From positions 1,240,001-1,304,000 of the forward strand of contig NZ_JACETV010000001.1 in NCBI RefSeq assembly GCF_013912375.1: 64,000 bases of DNA, written 5' to 3'. The translations under genes and the position numbers were made by a program. Source of the stretch: Emticicia sp. BO119. GTDB taxonomy: Bacteria > Bacteroidota > Bacteroidia > Cytophagales > Spirosomataceae. The notes beneath the pieces were generated by a model that was given only the letters and a program-made list of their open reading frames with translations, had not been told where the DNA came from and did not search any database. Of the stretch, positions 33,507 to 42,796 are shown piece after piece (position 1 is the first letter of the stretch; each line of letters starts with the position of its first letter).

Positions 33507-35234
33507 ATGATCGAATATTTAAACGAACATAGTGTAAAATTAACTTTCATAGCTCCATATAAGAAATCAGTTCATGTAATAGGGGAGTTTAATAACTGGC
33601 AGATTTTAGATGAATTTGCTATGAAAAAGCAAACCGATGGAGAAACTTTTATTATTATTATCAATAATCTACAGCCAAAGCGTGAATATGCTTATCAGTT
33701 TTTGATTGATAGAAAAATTGTAATAGCAGACCCGTATGCAGAGAAAATTCTTGACCCTCAATTTGATAAACAGATTTCTTCAAACATATATCCTGAATTA
33801 AAAAAATACCCTTTCGAGAACCCATTCAAAGGAAGTGTTTCGATTTTACAGACTTGTCAAGACCCTTATCAATGGAGAGTTGAAAATTTTATTCCTCCAC
33901 CTAAAGAAGATTTAATTATTTATGAATTGCTTATAAGAGATTTTGTTGAATCTCGTAAGTACCGGGATATTGTCAATTTTATTCCTTATTTTAAAATATT
34001 GGGTATTAATGCCATTGAATTATTACCAGTACAGGAATTTACCGGAAACGATTCATGGGGATACAATCCAACTTTCTACTTTGCTGCCGATAAAGCTTAC
34101 GGCACAAAAAATGATTTGAAATATCTGATCGATAAATGCCATGAGAATGGGATAGCAGTAATTTTAGATGTTGTTTTTAATCATGCTGATAAGAAATTCT
34201 CTTATTATAAAGCCTACAAAGGCCATAAAAGTGCAGATGGAGAGCATCCTTTTTTTAATGAAAAGGCAACCCATCCGTATTCAGTTTTTTTTGATTTCAA
34301 CCACGAAAGTAAATATACACAAGCTTTTTTTGATAAGGTTTGTAAGTTCTGGTTAAGTGAATATATGATAGATGGTTTCAGATTTGATTTAACTAAAGGG
34401 TTTACTCAGGTTCAATCTTATCCTGATGTACTGAAATGGTCAAGCTATGATGCAAGTCGGGTAAAATTGCTGAAACGGATGTATAAAAAAATAAGAGAAT
34501 ATAATAAAAACTGCTACCTGATATTAGAACATCTCGCAGCGAATGATGAAGAGACCGAATTGGCTGATTATGGGTTTTTACTTTGGGGCCATTTGAATTA
34601 CCAGTTCCGAAATCTGTTGAATGGTAAAAATGATAGTATATCTTGGCTTAATTATAAGAAAAGAGGCTGGAAAGAGGCAAATCTGGTAGGTTATATGGAG
34701 AGCCATGATGAAGAAAGGCTTGTATTTGATGCAAATGAAAAATTTAAAGATATTGGACTTGCATTGGCCAGAACGAGGGCAGCTACAGTAGTTTTTTTTT
34801 CTTATCCCGGGCCTAAACTTTTCTGGCAGTTTGGTGAGTTTGGTTATGATATAAACATTGATTATAACGGGCGAACTGGCATAAAGCCAATTAAGTGGGA
34901 ATATCTGAAAGAACCCCAAAGACAATCCTTATTCGATGTTTATAGACAAATGATTCATTTACGTAAAAATATCGTTGCATTCAATGAAGGTGAATTTGTA
35001 GAAGTGTCAGAAAGCCTGGTAAAGAAAATTAATATTAATCATCCAACAATTAATATCAGAGTTATTGTCAATTTTAACCTCAAGGAAGTAATACTAAAAA
35101 GTAATTTGGAGGAAGGTATCTGGTACGATTTTTTTGAAGAAGTGGTTTTTGAGAGCTCTGAAAAAAACATAAAAATTGCTTTGAAAGCAGGCGAATATCA
35201 TTTGTTTACTTCTAAACCAATTGAGAAATTTTAA
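33507..35234 (+). CDS. GH13 alpha-amylase-family enzyme with CBM48 domain
   Basis: 575 residues from the ATG at 33507 (a TTG at 33495 is in frame but less likely). An N-terminal CBM48/isoamylase-type sandwich (about 5-95, VHVIGEFNNWQ) precedes a GH13 barrel. The four conserved regions are DVVFNHAD, GFRFDLTK (Asp nucleophile), ILEHLAA (Glu acid/base) and ESHDEER (Asp stabiliser). The C-terminal domain is a beta-sandwich. There is no signal peptide, so it is cytosolic and acts on glycogen or maltodextrin; branching- or debranching-type activity cannot be decided from sequence. Confidence 0.88.
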   Translation: MIEYLNEHSVKLTFIAPYKKSVHVIGEFNNWQILDEFAMKKQTDGETFIIIINNLQPKREYAYQFLIDRKIVIADPYAEKILDPQFDKQISSNIYPELKKYPFENPFKGSVSILQTCQDPYQWRVENFIPPPKEDLIIYELLIRDFVESRKYRDIVNFIPYFKILGINAIELLPVQEFTGNDSWGYNPTFYFAADKAYGTKNDLKYLIDKCHENGIAVILDVVFNHADKKFSYYKAYKGHKSADGEHPFFNEKATHPYSVFFDFNHESKYTQAFFDKVCKFWLSEYMIDGFRFDLTKGFTQVQSYPDVLKWSSYDASRVKLLKRMYKKIREYNKNCYLILEHLAANDEETELADYGFLLWGHLNYQFRNLLNGKNDSISWLNYKKRGWKEANLVGYMESHDEERLVFDANEKFKDIGLALARTRAATVVFFSYPGPKLFWQFGEFGYDINIDYNGRTGIKPIKWEYLKEPQRQSLFDVYRQMIHLRKNIVAFNEGEFVEVSESLVKKININHPTINIRVIVNFNLKEVILKSNLEEGIWYDFFEEVVFESSEKNIKIALKAGEYHLFTSKPIEKF

Positions 35235-35248
35235 GAAATCAGAAAATA

Positions 35249-35491
35249 ATGAGAAAAGACGAATTAGTAATATTCTATAATGAGCCTGACGAAAAGGTAT
35301 ATGTGAAAGTGCCTCCGGGTATAGAAACACATTATCAGTTATCCAACCTTGCTGGTAAAATTTTGCAGGAAGAAGTGCATACAAAAGCCCTGCATGATTT
35401 TGATCTTGCAGGGCTGCCCGTGGGTATTTATTTTGTGATAGTGAATCAGGACGATGTTATCCGCTCAAAGAAAATCATCAAAAATGCCTGA
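35249..35491 (+). CDS. Stand-alone protein resembling a type IX sorting domain
   Basis: 80 residues without signal peptide. HYQLSNLAGKILQEEV, then LAGLPVGIYFVIV and SKKIIKNA reproduce the end of the type A Por secretion tail (V-x-D-x-x-G-x, L-P-x-G-x-Y-x-v, K-i-x-K). The usual N-terminal half (YPNP motif) is replaced by an unrelated stretch (MRKDELVIFYNEPDEKVYVKV). It starts 14 bases after the amylase-like gene. It may be a small cytosolic relative or a leftover of a secreted protein gene. No function is assigned. Confidence 0.65.
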   Translation: MRKDELVIFYNEPDEKVYVKVPPGIETHYQLSNLAGKILQEEVHTKALHDFDLAGLPVGIYFVIVNQDDVIRSKKIIKNA

Positions 35492-35493
35492 TT

Positions 35494-37221
35494 TTATCTG
35501 TTCATTGTCATTAAAAACTCCTCATTGTTACGAGTACCTTTCATTTTGTCTAATAAGAACTCCATAGTTTCCATAGGATTCATATCAGCCATATATTTAC
35601 GAAGCAACCATACCTTTTGCAAAGTATCTTTGTCCATTAACAAGTCTTCTCTACGAGTACCCGATGCCAGAATATCAATAGCAGGATATACGCGTTTGTT
35701 CGATAACTTACGATCAAGCTGTAACTCCATATTGCCAGTACCTTTAAACTCTTCGAAAATCACCTCATCCATTTTTGACCCAGTGTCTATCAGGGCAGTG
35801 GCAATAATAGTTAATGAACCACCATTTTCTACATTACGGGCGGCTCCGAAGAAACGTTTAGGTTTATGCAATGCATTGGCATCAACACCACCCGAAAGGA
35901 TTTTGCCTGATGAAGGAATTACGGTATTATAAGCACGAGCCAGACGTGTAATGGAGTCTAAGAGAATTACCACATCATGACCGCACTCAACCAGACGCTT
36001 GGCTTTTTCTAAAACTAAGCCTGAAACTTTTACGTGTCTGTCAGCAGTTTCATCAAAAGTTGAAGATATTACTTCGGCACGAACACTACGCTGCATATCT
36101 GTAACCTCTTCTGGGCGTTCGTCAATCAGTAAGATAATCAGATATATTTCAGGGTGGTTACGTGTAATAGCATTGGCAATTTCTTTCAGTAATACAGTCT
36201 TACCTGTTTTAGGCTGAGCTACTATCATACCCCGTTGACCTTTACCTATTGGAGCAAATAAATCTAATACACGTGTAGAGTAAATATCAGGTTTGCTACT
36301 TAATTTAATATGTTCTTCCGGGAATAAAGGCGTAAGATATTCAAAAGGAATCCGGTCACGTATTTCTTCAGTAGTTTTACCATTGACAGATAGTACCTTC
36401 AGAAGCGCGAAATATTTTTCTCCTTCTTTTGGTGGCCGAATTGCTCCCTTAACGGTGTCTCCTGTTTTAAGACCGAAAAGTTTTATCTGTGATGGAGATA
36501 CATAAATGTCGTCAGGACTGGCTAAATAATTATAATCAGCAGAGCGAAGAAAGCCATAACCGCCTTCCTGCATTATTTCGAGCACACCTTCATTTTCGAT
36601 TAGCCCGTCAAACTCTTTAATCAGGTTGTTAAACTGTTTTTTGATAACTTTTGTGTAGTCGTCTACAAATCTTTTATCTTCTTTTGGTTCAACAACATCG
36701 GGTACAATATCATCAGTTAAACCCTCAAATTCGCTCATTTCTGCATCGATCTGAGACAAATCAAAATCTTCGGCTTCTTCTAAGCTTAAGATAGGGTCTA
36801 AATCGGGGTCAAAAGAAATATCGGATTGAGTAGTAGCGGTATCTATTGGAGAAACAGGGGAGAATTCGGTGAAAATATCTTGTGATTCTTGTTTTTCTAC
36901 AGGTTTTTTCGTTCCTACCTTTTTTAAAGGTTCTTTTGACGGTTGGCTTCCTTCAGTCGTTGTGGAATCACCTTGTTTCGTCAATCTTGTCCGATTTTTA
37001 GGAGATTTACTACTGTTAAACAACGGAACTTCAAAATTTGCAGCCGATACATCGGCTACTTCTTTTGGCATATTAAAAGTTGATTTGTTGGATTGTGTTT
37101 CCAAAATCTTTTCAATGAGCTCGTTCTTCGAGCCATTGCGGACATCTTTGATGCCCAGTTCAATACAAATTTTTCTTAACTCTGATAGAAGTTTCAGATT
37201 CAGTTCTTCTGATGTATACAT
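35494..37221 (-). CDS. rho: Transcription termination factor Rho
   Basis: 575 residues. The C-terminal 400 residues are canonical: an RNA-binding cold-shock-like domain ([17 protein letters not shown], then [16 protein letters not shown]), Walker A PKTGKTVL, Walker [17 protein letters not shown], and the Q- and R-loops [15 protein letters not shown]. The N-terminal about 190 residues, after a short SAP-like start, form an acidic Ser/Thr/Pro-rich insert typical of Bacteroidota Rho, likely disordered. It acts as a hexameric RNA helicase. It converges with the amylase/sorting-domain transcript, only two bases away. A 500-base upstream region is empty of genes. Confidence 0.97.
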   Translation of the reverse strand: MYTSEELNLKLLSELRKICIELGIKDVRNGSKNELIEKILETQSNKSTFNMPKEVADVSAANFEVPLFNSSKSPKNRTRLTKQGDSTTTEGSQPSKEPLKKVGTKKPVEKQESQDIFTEFSPVSPIDTATTQSDISFDPDLDPILSLEEAEDFDLSQIDAEMSEFEGLTDDIVPDVVEPKEDKRFVDDYTKVIKKQFNNLIKEFDGLIENEGVLEIMQEGGYGFLRSADYNYLASPDDIYVSPSQIKLFGLKTGDTVKGAIRPPKEGEKYFALLKVLSVNGKTTEEIRDRIPFEYLTPLFPEEHIKLSSKPDIYSTRVLDLFAPIGKGQRGMIVAQPKTGKTVLLKEIANAITRNHPEIYLIILLIDERPEEVTDMQRSVRAEVISSTFDETADRHVKVSGLVLEKAKRLVECGHDVVILLDSITRLARAYNTVIPSSGKILSGGVDANALHKPKRFFGAARNVENGGSLTIIATALIDTGSKMDEVIFEEFKGTGNMELQLDRKLSNKRVYPAIDILASGTRREDLLMDKDTLQKVWLLRKYMADMNPMETMEFLLDKMKGTRNNEEFLMTMNR

Positions 37222-37718
37222 ACGTGAGAATTAACGATACGTTTTTATACGACGGTTAGCGGTTATTATCGATGCTGAAAATAAGAAAAGGACATTATAA
37301 GTTAGTGAACAGTTGAAAGCAAATTACAAGCAGTATGCGAAAACTATTGGTTATAAGTATTTTACTTTAACTGGAGCTTTTAAATTATACCTTATACTAA
37401 ATTTACGTTTATAGGAAAACTCCTGGGAATAGAAATTAGCAAGCTATTTATGGATTGTAATTTCAGAAATAATTGGACTGATTCAAAGAGGGTGATTTCT
37501 TGCTACAGAAAGCCTATTGAAGTTTTTTACTCGGATTTGAATGCAATTATAAAACGTTTATTTTTATTTGTCAATATATTTTGACAATATTTTTTTACAT
37601 AAACTTCAATAATTGAACGTAGAATTCAAAAGGACAAATAACGGCAGACTCTATTTTATCACCTGACTAAGTGATAACACTTAGCTGATACAATAAAGTT
37701 CAAATCAATCGATTAATT
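37222..37718. other. About 500-bp region upstream of rho, no gene
   Basis: It holds the rho leader and the end of the homoserine kinase transcript. A short hairpin at 37667-37684 (CTAAGTG-ATAA-CACTTAG) lies about 35 bases after the thrB stop on the minus strand but lacks a good T-run. No open frame of sensible composition is found. Confidence 0.5.
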
Positions 37719-38648
37719 TTAACCAATTACTTTCGGACCTTGACAGTTGATCCCTGAAACATACCCATTACAATGAATACTGGCCTTTTCAAAAGCTGTT
37801 TTCATTGCCATACCTACCTTTTCAGCAGTTTCAATTCCTCTGCTAAAAGCGAATACCGATGGACCTGCCCCTGATATACTACATCCTAAAGCACCAGCTT
37901 CTAAAGCGGCATGTTTTACTTCCCAGAATTCTGGAATAAGAATGGCACGCACGGGTTCAATAATAAAATCCACCATTGAGCGAGCTATTAAATCATAATC
38001 AGATTGCATCAGTCCGGCTATCATACCAGCTACATTTCCCATTTGGGCAATGGTGTTTTTCATTGATACCTCATTACGCAATATGTATCGGGCATCTTTT
38101 GTGTTTACTTCTATATCCGGGTGAACTATAGTTACATACAGCTCCGGTGGAGTGGGTACATTAAATATATCTAATGGATTATAGCTTCTTATAACAACAA
38201 ACCCCCCCATCAGAGCAGGAGCTACATTATCGGCATGAGCAGAACCACAGGCTATACGTTCACCTTCCATTGAGAAAGGAAGCAGCGATTTTGTTGTAAA
38301 AGGTTTACCTAAAATTTCATTTACAGCAAACACTCCTGCAACTGAGCTGGCAGAACTACTCCCAAGGCCACTTCCTAAAGGCATTTTTTTATGTAACTCT
38401 ACATCGAAACCCTGCTCGATGCCATTTTTTTTAAGAAAAGCCAAAATTGGTACAGTTACCGCATTTTTATTGGCATCAAAGGTTAGTTTGCCCTCATCTC
38501 CACTAATTTTTGTAATAATCACCTGCTTGTCGTTTCTCTTTTTTACTATCACTTCATCACCAGGAGCATCTACTGCAAAACCGAATATATCGAAACCACA
38601 AGCAACATTAGCAACAGTAGCCGGAGCAAAAACTTTGATTGATTCCAT
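37719..38648 (-). CDS. thrB: Homoserine kinase ThrB
   Basis: 309 residues from the ATG at 38648; the frame to 38681 overlaps the -7 box. A GHMP kinase: KVFAPATVANVACGFDIFGFA at the N-terminus, GSGLGSSSASSVAGVFAV as the ATP loop (about 90-110), and GCSISGAGPSVFAF near the end. It makes O-phosphohomoserine from homoserine in threonine synthesis, in the cytosol. Other threonine genes are not adjacent. It stands alone on the minus strand and competes with MetX (46144) for homoserine. Confidence 0.95.
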   Translation of the reverse strand: MESIKVFAPATVANVACGFDIFGFAVDAPGDEVIVKKRNDKQVIITKISGDEGKLTFDANKNAVTVPILAFLKKNGIEQGFDVELHKKMPLGSGLGSSSASSVAGVFAVNEILGKPFTTKSLLPFSMEGERIACGSAHADNVAPALMGGFVVIRSYNPLDIFNVPTPPELYVTIVHPDIEVNTKDARYILRNEVSMKNTIAQMGNVAGMIAGLMQSDYDLIARSMVDFIIEPVRAILIPEFWEVKHAALEAGALGCSISGAGPSVFAFSRGIETAEKVGMAMKTAFEKASIHCNGYVSGINCQGPKVIG

Positions 38649-38678
38649 TAAAAATAAAAATAGGATTTTGGTTTGCCT

Positions 38679-38686
38679 CAAAATTA
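38679..38686 (-). promoter_or_regulatory. -7 box TAATTTTG for thrB
   Basis: This is a perfect TAnnTTTG match on the minus strand, 30 bases before the ATG at 38648. No clear -33 TTTG at the usual distance. It argues against the longer start at 38681. Confidence 0.45.
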
Positions 38687-38876
38687 CTCTTTTTGAGGGA
38701 TTTTAAGAAATTATTTATTTTGTGATTTGAATGAAGATCAAAATTTAAACTCAAAAATTGGTTTCTATTAAATTTGTAAAGAAAACTTATGCAGATGATT
38801 GTGGTTAAGTTACTTTTTACTACATTTCCTGTCCCAAAACTGTTGATTAAGTATTTACCTAAACTTAAAAATCAAA

Positions 38877-39404
38877 ATGAACAGATTCCTTATTTTGTTA
38901 CTGATTCTGTTATGGTCTTTGGCATATAGCTGGTTCTGGAATTGCCATCGTAAACCTTATTGTTACAGCGGGACAGAAGCCTCATTAGATCATAATCTGA
39001 ATACAGACAGTATTGCCAGCCCTGCTGTTGATAGCGCACAAATGACAGCTGAGGAGCAGATTCTCTTCAAACCCCTTGATGTATATTTTGTGTCAGGGCA
39101 AGCAGGTATTTTACATACACCCGAGGTAGACACATTTCTTGTAACTGCAAAAAAATATTTGAACAGGAATTCTGAAAAGCAATTGTTGATAACCGGACAT
39201 ACAGATAGTGATGGGGCTGAGGATTCAAATCAGAAATTGTCGGAAATAAGGGCAGGAAAAGTAAAGGATTTATTGGCAAAAGAAGGTATAAGAGCTGGTC
39301 AGATGGCTATTGAAGGAAAAGGTGAAAAAGAGCCTATTGCTTCTAATACCACAGATGAAGGTAAAGCAAAAAATCGTCGGGCAACTATAAGGCTGAAAAA
39401 TTAA
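38877..39404 (+). CDS. OmpA family protein
   Basis: 175 residues. An N-terminal hydrophobic helix (residues 3-20, LILLLILLWSLAYSWFW) acts as signal or anchor, followed by a short Cys-containing linker and an OmpA domain (about 70-175). ITGHTDSDG and RAGKVKDLLAKEGI bind peptidoglycan, and NRRATIRLKN closes the domain. It is probably held in the membrane and tethered to peptidoglycan. It precedes the HHH protein gene by 55 bases, the same pair order seen in other Bacteroidota. Confidence 0.8.
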   Translation: MNRFLILLLILLWSLAYSWFWNCHRKPYCYSGTEASLDHNLNTDSIASPAVDSAQMTAEEQILFKPLDVYFVSGQAGILHTPEVDTFLVTAKKYLNRNSEKQLLITGHTDSDGAEDSNQKLSEIRAGKVKDLLAKEGIRAGQMAIEGKGEKEPIASNTTDEGKAKNRRATIRLKN

Positions 39405-39459
39405 GCCGGGTGCTTGTGCAATTTTAATTATTTTTAACCGATTAAATGCTATTTAAACA

Positions 39460-40002
39460 ATGGAAAATTTAAAATGTCTATTCAATAATTTCCCCTGGGA
39501 TATATTCCTTTTCTGGCTTTTACCTTTATTATTATTAGCTCTTTTACTTTGGTGGTTGCTGAATAAAAAGATAAAAAGTCTGGAGTTACATAATACAGAA
39601 CTTCAGGACAGAATAAAATTTCTGGAGAGTGAATTAGACGCTTGCAGGAAAACAAGAATATCAGTTTCTGTTGAACCAAGTATTATCCCGGTAACAACAG
39701 GTGTAGTTTCAGCATCCGGGATTCCCTCGATACCCATAGTTCCACTGGTGAAAGATGACCTTAAAATTGTAGAGGGTATAGGTCCAAAAATTGAAGAACT
39801 TTTCAATAAAGCCGGTATTTATACATTTGCACAATTGGCAGACACTTCGGTTAGTAGAATGAAAGAAATACTGGATAAAGCAGGTAGCCGATTCCAGATT
39901 CATGATCCTACAACCTGGGCTGACCAGGCCGCCCTTGCCCGTGACGGAAAGTGGGACGAACTGAAAAAATGGCAGGACGAACTTTATAAAGGTAAACTAT
40001 AA
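39460..40002 (+). CDS. Membrane-anchored helix-hairpin-helix protein
   Basis: 180 residues. One transmembrane helix (about 15-37, LFWLLPLLLLALLLWWLL), a coiled coil (40-65), a linker, then a DNA-binding-like HhH domain: LKIVEGIGPKIEELFNKAGIYTFAQLADTS and KEILDKAGSRFQIHDPTTW. This resembles the bacteroidotal proteins annotated as flap-endonuclease-like 5'-nucleases, but I see no nuclease residues. It may tie DNA to the membrane. It follows the OmpA gene and is ended by a strong terminator. Confidence 0.78.
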   Translation: MENLKCLFNNFPWDIFLFWLLPLLLLALLLWWLLNKKIKSLELHNTELQDRIKFLESELDACRKTRISVSVEPSIIPVTTGVVSASGIPSIPIVPLVKDDLKIVEGIGPKIEELFNKAGIYTFAQLADTSVSRMKEILDKAGSRFQIHDPTTWADQAALARDGKWDELKKWQDELYKGKL

Positions 40003-40014
40003 GATGTAACAACG

Positions 40015-40045
40015 AAAGCCTCTGGAACAATTCAGAGGCTTTTTT
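40015..40045 (+). terminator. Intrinsic terminator after HhH protein gene
   Basis: AAAGCCTCTG pairs with CAGAGGCTTT across an 8-nt loop, followed by TTT. It ends the OmpA-HhH transcript. Confidence 0.9.
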
Positions 40046-40166
40046 ATGAACTAAAAGTTTAAAACTTTAAAAAAAAATTCCGTGATTCGCATCTTGTATC
40101 CTGTTTAACCTTAGCAGGTTTAGCGAAAACAATTGATTATTTTTTCTGGAAATCTTTATTGCTCAA

Positions 40167-40733
40167 ATGAAACGTATTGCCATTTTAGCCTCAGGATCGG
40201 GTAGTAATGCTGAGAAAATTATTAATTATTTTGAAAATAACGAATTAATTCGGGTAGATTTATTATTGACAAATAATCCAGAGGCAGGAGTAATTGAAAG
40301 AGGTAGAAGATTGGGAGTGCCTATTCTCATTTTCGACAAAAAATCTTTTACCAAAACTGATAGGATTGTAGAAATTCTGAAAAAACAAGAAATTGATTGG
40401 GTGATTTTGGCTGGTTTTTTGTGGCTGATTCCTTCAAATCTGATAAAAGCTTATCCAGATAAAATAATTAATATTCATCCGGCCCTCTTGCCTAAATATG
40501 GTGGCAAAGGTATGTGGGGCCATTTTGTCCATGAAGCTGTGTATGAGAATAAAGAATCTGAGTCTGGAATCTCTATTCATTATGTGAATGAAAATTATGA
40601 TGAGGGTGAGGTGGTTTTTCAGGCAAAGTGCGAAATTTCGGAAGGAGACACACCTGATGATATCGCGGCTAAGGTGCAGGTTTTGGAACATAGGCATTTT
40701 CCGGAAGTAATAGAAAAATTGATTATGGGCTAA
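40167..40733 (+). CDS. purN: Phosphoribosylglycinamide formyltransferase PurN
   Basis: 188 residues, full length. RIAILASGSGSNAEKIINYF at the N-terminus, NIHPALLPKYGGKGMWG with the catalytic Asn/His, SGISIHYVNENYDEGEVVFQ as the folate and Asp site. It transfers a formyl group from 10-formyl-THF to GAR in purine synthesis, in the cytosol. It is the first gene of a plus-strand run (purN, corA, yheT-like, mscS, SDR, primase-like), with 14 bases before corA. Confidence 0.96.
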   Translation: MKRIAILASGSGSNAEKIINYFENNELIRVDLLLTNNPEAGVIERGRRLGVPILIFDKKSFTKTDRIVEILKKQEIDWVILAGFLWLIPSNLIKAYPDKIINIHPALLPKYGGKGMWGHFVHEAVYENKESESGISIHYVNENYDEGEVVFQAKCEISEGDTPDDIAAKVQVLEHRHFPEVIEKLIMG

Positions 40734-40747
40734 AAGTACTTCGACTT

Positions 40748-41692
40748 ATGGTACGTTTTTATTACAAAGAAGGCAAGCAGATTAAAAAGGAAACTGATGT
40801 GCGAGAAATAGGACATCTAAAGAATTTGATGTGGGTCGATTTGCAATCTGCTTCTCAGGAAGAAGAAGAATGGATTGAGACCAAATGTGATATCAGTTTT
40901 CAGACGCCACAAGAAATTGTAGAGATTGAGAGTAGCGCCCGTTATTTTGAGCAGAACAATACCATTAATGCCAACTCCAATTTTTTGAAGGCAGATAAAG
41001 ACGGGTATCATTTTTATCCGGTATCATTTATGATTCGTGATAACGCGCTATTTACCTACAGACAGGGTGACTCCCGCACCTTTGCTGATACTGTTAAGAA
41101 AATCAAATTAGGTGAGGAAGTGTTTAAAGATGGGGTTGATATTCTTTTGCTTCTGCTGGAAACGCGTATTGAATCAGATGCAGATTTGTTGGAGAATATG
41201 TCGAAAGACGTTAAGACAATAAGTAAAGCACTGAGTATAGAAAAGAAACCAAAGCAGGCGTCACTCCTGAAGATAAACAATCTCCAGGAGAATACCATGT
41301 TAATTCGGGAGAGTATTATAGATAAGCAAAGGGTACTATCCCAGATTCTAAGAAGTGCGTACTTCCCTGAAGACCGTAAAGAAAGACTTCGTATTGTATT
41401 AAAAGATATTACTTCATTACTCGAATATACAACCTTTAATTTTGAGCGTTTAGAGTATTTGCAGGATACATTTATGGGGCTAATTAACCTTGAGCAAAAC
41501 GAAATTATCAAGATTTTTACGGTTGTAACAATTATATTCCTGCCTCCAACTCTAATAGCAGGGATTTTTGGTATGAATTATCAGGTTATTCCTTCTTCCA
41601 ACCATCCTTATGGTTTCTGGATAGCCATTATATTAATGATTTTTTCATCATCAATATTTCTTTTTTTCTTTAAAAGAAAGAAATGGATTTGA
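40748..41692 (+). CDS. corA: CorA family magnesium transporter
   Basis: 314 residues. A long cytosolic funnel domain (1-250) ends with two C-terminal transmembrane helices (about 252-275 and 288-307). The GMN selectivity motif is in GIFGMNYQVIP between them, and a basic C-terminus FKRKKWI follows. It likely forms a pentamer that imports Mg2+ (or Co2+/Ni2+). The gene lies 14 bases after purN. Confidence 0.93.
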   Translation: MVRFYYKEGKQIKKETDVREIGHLKNLMWVDLQSASQEEEEWIETKCDISFQTPQEIVEIESSARYFEQNNTINANSNFLKADKDGYHFYPVSFMIRDNALFTYRQGDSRTFADTVKKIKLGEEVFKDGVDILLLLLETRIESDADLLENMSKDVKTISKALSIEKKPKQASLLKINNLQENTMLIRESIIDKQRVLSQILRSAYFPEDRKERLRIVLKDITSLLEYTTFNFERLEYLQDTFMGLINLEQNEIIKIFTVVTIIFLPPTLIAGIFGMNYQVIPSSNHPYGFWIAIILMIFSSSIFLFFFKRKKWI

Positions 41693-41769
41693 AAAAAATG
41701 TTGTTTATGTAACATAACGTAGCTGATTGTTGATCAGCCTCGCCTAACAACTTAATTACAAATAGTGTT

Positions 41770-42762
41770 ATGCCAGTTTTACCAGTTAATACAGATTACC
41801 GCCCTCCTAAATGGCAGTTTAACGCCCATATTCAAACCATTTATCCAAGTCTTTTCAGAAAAATCCATGTCAGTTATCAAAGAGAAAGAGTAGAACTGGA
41901 AGATAGTGATTTTCTTGATTTAGACTGGTCTTTTGCAGGAATTAAGCCATGTAAAAAATTGGTTATTGTAACACATGGCCTTGAAGGAGATTCTACCCGA
42001 CATTATGTAACAGGAATGATCAAGAAATTTAATGATAATGGTTATGATGGGTTGGGATGGAATTGCAGGAGTTGTAGCGGAGAAATGAATCGCCTTCCTC
42101 GTTTCTATCATCATGGCGATGTTGAAGATATTAGATTTGTGGTTGAATATGCTATCCAGAAGTATAACTATGATGAGGTGGTACTGGTTGGTTTTAGTAT
42201 GGGAGGTAGTATGACCCTAAGGCTATTAGGCGATCAGCCTGATAGAGTACCTGAACAGGTAAAATGTGGTTTAGCCGTTTCGGTACCACTTGATTTATTT
42301 ACTTCAGTTTTTGAGTTATATAAACCTGGAAGACGTTTCTATATGACACGTTTTATTAATAAATTAGGAAAAAAAATAAAGCAAAAGGCTGTTCTGCACC
42401 CTAATAACCCGTTGCTGAATCATGATGGTTATGAAAGAATAAAGAACTTCGAAGAGTTTGATAATCGCTATACAGCTAAATTGTATGGGTTTAAAGATGC
42501 GCATGATTTTTATAAAAAAGCCGGGGCAAAACCTTATCTTAAAAATATTATTAAACCTACGCTGATCATTCAGGCAAAGAATGACCCCTTTCTCTCACCA
42601 GAATGTTTAGATCTTGGAGAAGCTGAATATAATCCTAATGTATATCTGCAATTACTCCATTTCGGAGGGCATGTAGGGTTTATGCTACCCAATTCGAACG
42701 AAACCTGGGTGGAAAAAAGAGTATTGGATTTTGTGCAGAACGATATCCAAAATTTACAGTAG
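41770..42762 (+). CDS. YheT-like alpha/beta hydrolase
   Basis: 330 residues. VTHGLEGDSTRHYVTGMI (oxyanion), GWNCRSCSGEMNRLPRFYHHG, nucleophile GFSMGGSMTLRLLGD, an Asp in IQAKNDPFLSP and His in HFGGHVGFM give the full triad. This is the YheT/EMB8 group. It is probably cytosolic or membrane associated. The natural substrate is not known. It lies between corA and the mscS-type gene on the plus strand. Confidence 0.9.
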   Translation: MPVLPVNTDYRPPKWQFNAHIQTIYPSLFRKIHVSYQRERVELEDSDFLDLDWSFAGIKPCKKLVIVTHGLEGDSTRHYVTGMIKKFNDNGYDGLGWNCRSCSGEMNRLPRFYHHGDVEDIRFVVEYAIQKYNYDEVVLVGFSMGGSMTLRLLGDQPDRVPEQVKCGLAVSVPLDLFTSVFELYKPGRRFYMTRFINKLGKKIKQKAVLHPNNPLLNHDGYERIKNFEEFDNRYTAKLYGFKDAHDFYKKAGAKPYLKNIIKPTLIIQAKNDPFLSPECLDLGEAEYNPNVYLQLLHFGGHVGFMLPNSNETWVEKRVLDFVQNDIQNLQ

Positions 42763-42796
42763 AGCCGGATTATTGGGCTTATAATTCACGTTTGTA

